A DNA stretch of 64,000 bases from Phoebastria nigripes (Eukaryota > Chordata > Aves > Procellariiformes > Diomedeidae): contig JAYKAV010002585.1 of NCBI GenBank assembly GCA_035582835.1, positions 709,079-773,078 on the forward strand, written 5' to 3'. The position numbers and the translations under genes are program-made. Shown here piece after piece: positions 57,791-64,000 of the stretch; position 1 is the stretch's first letter, and each line of letters begins with the position of its first letter. Under the pieces are notes generated by a model. It made no database searches. It was not told the origin of the DNA and was given only the letters and a program-made list of their open reading frames with translations.

Positions 57791-60619
57791 CTGGAAATGA
57801 GACTAATTAATAGGAATGCCTTAACGGCCTAAGTCCTGCTCTGTGGACTCCAATTTGCCCCTTGAGGTGGAAAGTAGAAAGTAATCCTATTTTCAATATA
57901 GACAGAGGTAGACTGTGCTGATACTGAGCCCAAAGCAATTGGAGAAAGGTCACCGCAATAATGTGATGCATAGGCTCAGAAAGCCCCAAGGAGCTCCGGG
58001 GAGCTGGCACAGGATGTTAAGGTAAACGAAACACTCCCAGTCCCTCCCCTGATCCCTGACAGAAGGATTTCAGTCCATGGCATCAGCTCACAGCAGCTCC
58101 CCCACCCCTAGCGTCAGAGATGTGACTGCTGCCAGCACCCACACAACAGCTTGGGCGCCCCATCCCGTCCCTCCTGCCTTATGCTGTGCAGCACAGTTGG
58201 GTACCAGCATCGCAAGCAGCAAACGCACACACTGAAGCCAGTGGTCAGCCATCTCCCTCCATCCTCCACCACCTCCGTGTGCTTCCAGGCTCTTCAGCCA
58301 GGTCACAGCTTTGCCAGGGTGCCCTGCTCAGCAGCCGCCAGCCCCATCAGCTCACTTTGGCTGCAACTCTTCACTCCCTTAACCCACACACCCTGACATC
58401 CGTCACCGCCGATGGTGCTGTAAATCCAGGCTGCAGCCATGCTTTGCATACGAGTACCCGTGGGCTTAGTGCTTTGCCATCTCTCATCTTCCCAGTTCAG
58501 AGAGCTTCTGAACGCCAGGTTTTCTCCATGCCTGTCTCACACACAGGTACGAGGATCCTGAACCAGGCACCACCAGTTTAACTTTACACTACATTGTAGC
58601 ATGGTGACCTGTTCTCAAAGCAGGTGAGTTTAGCTAGAGCATGTGCCCAGCTCGACACCAGATTTTGAGGCAATGCTTAAAGTTCCTTGTCATGGCATTG
58701 CCAAGGTGCCTAAAATACATAGGAAGGGTAAAGCGCTGCAGTCTCTCAAGATCTGCATAGGAATATATTTGCCAAGCTGGATATTACCGCTATCTGTCTT
58801 TCCACATTAGCTCTCTAGATCTAACGTGTCTTCTTCCTGAACCTCTTTCCTAAAAATTTTCATCAGTCTTCCTGCAAAGGTCTGTTCAGGCCAGTATCAC
58901 CAGTGAAGCGCACAGTTCCTACTCTCCCATCCTCTCAGGGCTACAAAACACCCTCCTATAGATTTTCCATCAGTGGCTCTTCTGAACATTTCTTTCCGAT
59001 GCTTCTTGAAACAAGCTGGTGTTCGAGCACAAGCCTGTCTGACACCTATCCCGAGGTCAAGCCAATTATTTCACTACTCGCCCACCGCCGCTGAAGCGGT
59101 CACACTTCACACCAACCTTTTAGCATTTTCACCAGCTCCAGCTGACTGCAGCCTTATCTAGGAGGTTTATGCCTTGTCACTGTCGACCCCTGCAAAGTCA
59201 CCAAAAGCATATGCCACCTTCCCAGCATTCTCCAGTGCTCTTCTGAGTAACAAATGTTTATTATATTGCTCCCTTTCTGAACTTCAAGCCAGCTGGTGCT
59301 TCAGCTAGAAAAGTTCTCTATCNTGGGTCCAAATTTCTCCACGACCTGGCAAAGCAACTTTTTGATAAGGTACCAATAACAAGAGTGTGTAGTGGTTTCC
59401 ATCAACACATGAAGTCATCCTTTTCCCAGGAAGGAACTGTCAGGGACTCGGTTGTAATCTTGGACAATTCTTCAGGCTCCCAACTACCACTGACAAGGTT
59501 TGACCTGCCCATGTGAACGCACTCCCATTCACTTCTTGCCTTGCTAGCCCACCCAGTTACTGCTTTTTGATATCCAGCCCATCTCTTCAGTTCTTTTGAT
59601 TTGAGCACACACATTTCCTCATCTGGCACCAAACAGATGAGAAAATGTTTGCGTGCCCAAGTCACAAGCACGCACCAGTATCAGCTGGTCTAATTGGAGC
59701 CATTTCTCCAGGTAATTTCCAATGGGGCAACAATGGTCTTGCCAAAACCAGCTCTTGGTTCCCTAAGCACTTGCTAGGAGCCACAGCAGGAATAGGGCTT
59801 GTCAGAGCAGCAGTGAGTCCTTTTGTTTTCACAAACCACTAAGCAGCTCTGCCAGAGCAACAATATCCCCTCACTGCTAGCCAGTGCCTGGATGAACACT
59901 GTGAGCCCAGAGGTGAAGGACTTTCATAGCCCATTACCCAGCCTCCTGAGCCATGCAGTTCCCAGCTGCCCCTGGTCTTGACAGATCACTGTGCTACACA
60001 GAAGCTCAGTCCCTGCTCTTTTTCTCCTCCAATCTCAGCTTGGAAACAGAGTGTGAAAACACATTGCCCTGTCTTCAAGTGTTTTTTCTTTCCTCCTCAG
60101 CAGATCTGCTCCTAGCCCGTCACCTTGAGGGTGCAGAAAAGAAGATACTCAGCATTTCAGGAGATGTCATGTTTAACCTCGTGCATGATGGAAGCTGGAA
60201 ACATGCATTATCAGTAGCACTGTGGGCAAGAAGCTGAGAATAAGTGTTGTTGTAACTTGGAAACTTCAGGCACAGCCATGGGAGGATGCAGTGATGTGTT
60301 CTTTTATCTCAGCCTAACTCCCAGAGGGCTGCTATCCTACAAACCGCTTGCTGAAAACTAGATACACCTTCAGTCTCACAGAAGTAACAAGCTCAATCCC
60401 TTCTCCCCTAATTAAAATGATTAGAGATGGTTATTGGAAATATCAGGAAGCCTTGCTCCCATCTTGAAACTTTGCAGGCTTGGTGACCCTCCTGACTACC
60501 TACATATGCGAGGGAAGCCTGGCAGATCCTGAGTGCCAAGGCAAAAAATCCTTTCCCTACCAGCAGTACAGTAGTATCTTATGGGTGTTTTCATCAATAG
60601 GTACCAGCGTGCTTTGCAG
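57791..60619. other. Unique non-coding DNA
   Basis: A minus-strand frame at 59402-59671 (89 codons) has an unusually charged, protein-like composition (for example KSKELKRWAGYQKAVTGW) but no good splice signals or recognisable family. Ambiguous base near 59323. Otherwise nothing is recognised. Confidence 0.5.
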
Positions 60620-60773
60620 CTGAAAGCAGCATGTTATCATCACTACTGCACTTTTTGGAGAGCAGTCAGGAGGTGGCAAGGCTGAGGTTAAAGAACAGCA
60701 ATGGAGATGAGACAGAAGCACAGAAGATAGTCAGGGAAGTGAAGCAAAGCTGTGTCCTCTGTAACCAACACAG
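60620..60773 (+). other. Weak candidate 154-bp exon
   Basis: A weak acceptor (gcgtgctttgcag) and a moderate donor (ACAG|GTCAGG) bound a segment open as two bases, 50 codons and two bases. The peptide contains an acidic/basic stretch (SQEVARLRLKNSNGDETEAQ). Splice signals are poor, so confidence is low. Confidence 0.12.
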
Positions 60774-63700
60774 GTCAGGATGTCCCCGTTTTCAGAGACA
60801 GCCCCTGGAAATGGGTCTTCAGAGGGCTGCCTGAAGCCATCCAAGAAGCCAGGCTGGGGCTTACCAAACCTGGTATTCTTCCTCCATGTGGATTTCCCCA
60901 TTTTTACTTCCATTTAGCTGCTCAGGGCTAACTCTAGGAAATACCAGATAAAACTGTGCTAAATCATAGCAATTGCACAAAGGGAGGAACACATTTGCCT
61001 GTCCCCAGCCCTATGAACTCTTCTCCTAACCCAGCAAAGCCTAAAGCAATATAGGCACTGGTGGAGAGACCCAAGATGGGTAGAGGCAAGACCTGCCATG
61101 CTGTCAGGTAGTCAGGTTGGCAGGGGAGGACATGTCTGCAACTCCGTAGTCTGTCTGCACGCCCAGAGCCCAGCTGTGCATCAGTCTTCAGGGAAACTCT
61201 GGGGTTTGCTGGGTCCCTGAGCTAGGAAGCTGACCTGTGTCCCCAAGGAAAGCATCATCACATCCCTCTTCACCCAGAGGGGGAACTCAGCCGCACACGC
61301 TGGGACACCTTTCCTGTAACCGTCTCTTGTGAGAATCTCCTGTGAGCCCTTTCCCAGCCCAAGCGCTCTCTACTAAAGTCAACACCACAGATTCAGCTCT
61401 GGCTACAATGTGGCTCCTGCCTTTATACCAGAGGCCAGTGCTGCAGGCAATACCTCACTTCCAGCATAAGGAACTTTATTACTGCACAAAGACTAGGAGA
61501 GCGTACCCACTCCAAAAAGCTCAGTCTAATAGATAGAGACCCTCATTTTACAGAAAGCCAGGCAAAGCTTGGGGGACAAAAGGATTTTCCTGAAAAGGCT
61601 GTGGCAGTCCTCAAGTCCACGTGCAATACTACACTGCACCACTACCCTTCTGCACCCGCTCGGCACCACTGACCCGCAGTGTTGTCCCTGCACCACTGAC
61701 CAGCACGCACTCAGCACCAATTAATCTTCTGACATCCAAAATCCAGCCCTGTCACATCACTGCTGGACTGTGGGATGAGAAGCAGCAGGTCACGATGACC
61801 GAAGCCTCATTTAAATGCAGCGTGCCCACTCACAGGAACTGCAAATACACCAATATGAAGGACAAGCAAAGGGAGCAAGGGGATTGCTCTGAACACTCAG
61901 GGCAGTTTAAAGGGATCAGGCATGAAAAGTTTTGCTTTAGCAGAGGTCCTGCAATCCAGCTGACACATCCAAACCCTCCACCCGGGGTGTGTCCTCACTT
62001 GGATCAACACTTCACTCCTTACAGGCTACTTCCTAATGGTCTATTGATTTCAACAGATATCCCAGTAAACGTGTTACAGAGGGAACAACAGCCCAGCAGC
62101 AACTGCAAGTTCATGTGCTAACGCCCCACTGTTCAGTGCAAAAGGGAAAATGAGTTTTGAGAGGGTAGGTTATTCACAGGTCAATGCAATGCTTGTAATT
62201 CTGGCAACGAGCAGCCCACCCCAGAGCAGGGGTAACACAAGCAGGCACAGCACAGCCTCCCCTCCATGATCTGTCCTCAAAAACAGTGTCACCTCCTGGT
62301 TCAGCTTCCCAAGGCTCCTGCCACCGTCCTAACGTAGCTCCATCTTCATATGGAACATCACTTGCCAGCCCCAGCTATGCCATGGCAAGGCATGTCCCAA
62401 AAACCATCTGCCTGCCAGTCCCAGGTGGGAGATGACCTCCTCGTGAGCATGGTCCAACCAAAGCACCAGGCCTGGGGAACACAACAAGGGTCAGAGNGGC
62501 TTGGCCACGTGAGGAGGGGTCTGGCAGGCGGCATTATTTGGGAGCAGCCTCTGCTGAGGAGCGGAGCGAGGACTGAATTTCTATTCTGGGGCTGTTTGCG
62601 CTTCCTGTTTGGTGCAACAGCCTCAAAGGGGAATTAGTATTTACAGGGCTCCAGTCACGTCATCCCATTGTTCCCATGCAGTCAGGAGGCTGTCGGGAGA
62701 GAGGAAGAGAGAGCAAAGCATCCCAGCAGGCTGCCCCAGCTGCGGCTCCCTGCCAGCAGTGGCACTTTGCAGGAAGGCAAAGCAAAAGGCACGGCGGACT
62801 CGGTGATTTCCCACCTCCTGCCATGGGAGCAGGGCAGAGAGGGGCAGTCAGACGGCTGGGAGCACAGCTTCTCCCTCCCCAGGCATCTTCTGACAGCAGA
62901 AAAGGCAAAAAGGACAGGGGAAGGTTTTTTCCTCTGGCAATCTAGAAGATGCAAATGCACTCCAAAGTCCTTGTAGACCCCATGACAGGAGCTTTAAAGC
63001 CTTTTGAGGGATGTCAGCTTCTCAGCTGGTCTAAAGCAATCCCTTCTCCAGAGCCATTATGTTTTCTGATGCACATAGATCAATGTCATGCTACAAAGAG
63101 GCCCTGTGCCTTCTGCACGGGCAAGGAGAGGAGCCTCCTGCAAAGGGAGGGCATGCCGGCAGGGCCCCGAGGTGCCCCGGGAGGAGACAGCAGACCCCTT
63201 CAGCCTACCCTACCCAGGTCACGCACATCAGTGGGGATGCACAGCAAAGCAGAGGTCAGGAGAGAGAAGAAAACAGGAGTCTCACAGAGGGAATTTGTGG
63301 AGGAGGGGGGAATACAGGACGGGAGGGTGAGGCAGACGTGGCAAAGGGAAGCTGAGAGCAACTCCTGCGCACACAGGAGCCCTCAGCAAGAAGCAGCACA
63401 GCATGAATAAAAGCCCTGAGGGGGTTACCTCAGGATGTTTCTCTTCAGTGTTGCAGAGCATCCCTACTAAATACAGAGGAAGCCATTTTGCTCTTGATAG
63501 GAGGACGGGGCAGAGACAGAAGAGAGGTGCACCAGGAAAAGGTCTTGCATCAGTACTAAGCCACAGCAGAAGACAAAGGCCTTTTATAGCAAGACCAGCC
63601 AGGCTAAGGGATGTCAGTAAATCTCTCGGATTATATTCTTCACCTGTGCCAGGAGAGACCTGCATCTCCTAGGGCTGCACAAGAATGAACGCCATAAAGA

Positions 63701-64000
63701 TGATGAAGCACCAAGATGATAAAGTAATGAGGGTTGTGCAAGTTCTCACATAAGTAAAACTCTCTGTTTCAAATCAGCCAGTAGTGGAAACTGTCTTGGT
63801 GACCATTTCTTCTTAGATTTTGAAGTCTCTCTGAATTTGTACTTGCAGGACTGCCTTGACTTAGTGCTGGTTGCATCTCGGGCACTGGTTTTCCGTGGAT
63901 CACGACTCAGTCTCTCCCATGAACAGCATGAAAGCAGACTAAGCATTTTAGGCAAAATGAGGTACACATGCACAGCTTGGTCTGCGAGAAAGGTCCAGCC
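60774..64000. other. Unique non-coding DNA to the right edge
   Basis: The frames 61621-62121 (plus, 166 codons) and 62949-63410 (plus, 153 codons) have Pro/Ser/His-rich or mixed composition, and competing frames overlap the second. Ambiguous base near 62497. No recognised repeat, RNA or gene. Confidence 0.5.

Noticed and set aside
61621..62121. 166-codon plus-strand frame
   Set aside because: Composition is not protein-like (runs of Thr/Pro/Ser, scattered Cys/His without a repeating pattern), and no splice or promoter signals support it.
1..64000. Prokaryotic systems, CRISPR arrays, phage or integrated viral genes
   Set aside because: No operon-like gene packing, ribosome binding sites, regularly spaced repeats or recognisable viral proteins. 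CR1 ends and the splice-signal texture indicate vertebrate nuclear DNA.

Overview
The window looks like bird nuclear DNA. Two short interspersed repeats match the 3' end of the avian/reptilian CR1 LINE: bases 1-116 in sense orientation, ending in the ATTCTATG-type octamer tail, and about 16606-16810 in antisense orientation, beginning with the complementary tail. Three or four degraded segments resemble the MIR/CORE-SINE family. There are no dense long reading frames, no operons, and no rRNA, tRNA, CRISPR or phage-like sequence. Interspersed repeat content is low, as in bird chromosomes. About 33 isolated single 'n' bases are scattered through the window.

I recognise no gene. No reading frame exceeds about 180 codons, and the longest ones lie in GC-rich stretches with no protein-like character. 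What can be offered is a set of candidate internal exons: short open segments bounded by good splice signals. The most exon-like on the minus strand are 36904-37194 (97 codons' worth, with branch site, pyrimidine tract and donor) and 39253-39323. On the plus strand they are 14196-14285, 22239-22312, 26590-26693, 36069-36146, 47282-47394, 55477-55673 and 56842-57068. Some junctions are phase-compatible: 36904-37194 with 34924-34970 (minus), and 14196-14285 or 22239-22312 with 26590-26693 (plus). They could belong to an unrecognised gene or to long non-coding RNAs. Many will be chance, because 64 kb of vertebrate DNA holds many pseudo-exons.

Layout. 1-4 kb: CR1 end, AT-rich DNA, a strong orphan acceptor and an alternating purine-pyrimidine tract. 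4.1-4.26 kb: small CpG-rich patch. 4.3-14 kb: mostly featureless, with one MIR-like fragment, a polypurine tract, an A-run and a second CpG-rich patch near 13 kb. 14.3-16.6 kb: AT-rich, no frame of 60 codons. 16.6-22 kb: CR1, then GC-richer unique DNA. 21.8-22.5 kb: a high-identity interrupted inverted repeat. 25 kb: three consecutive short perfect hairpins. 26.5 kb: pyrimidine mirror tract just before a candidate exon. 28-34 kb: microsatellite, MIR-like fragments, a two-copy 72-bp tandem repeat and a perfect 12-bp hairpin. 30.9-44.4 kb: several TAAT/ATGCAAA-rich stretches that resemble vertebrate developmental enhancers, plus a canonical G-quadruplex motif. 55-58 kb: a cluster of splice-bounded candidates on both strands. 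58-64 kb: unique, mostly non-coding sequence.

I found no evidence for a new multi-gene system. The items most worth checking are the inverted repeat, the two minus-strand candidate exons and the enhancer-like stretches.
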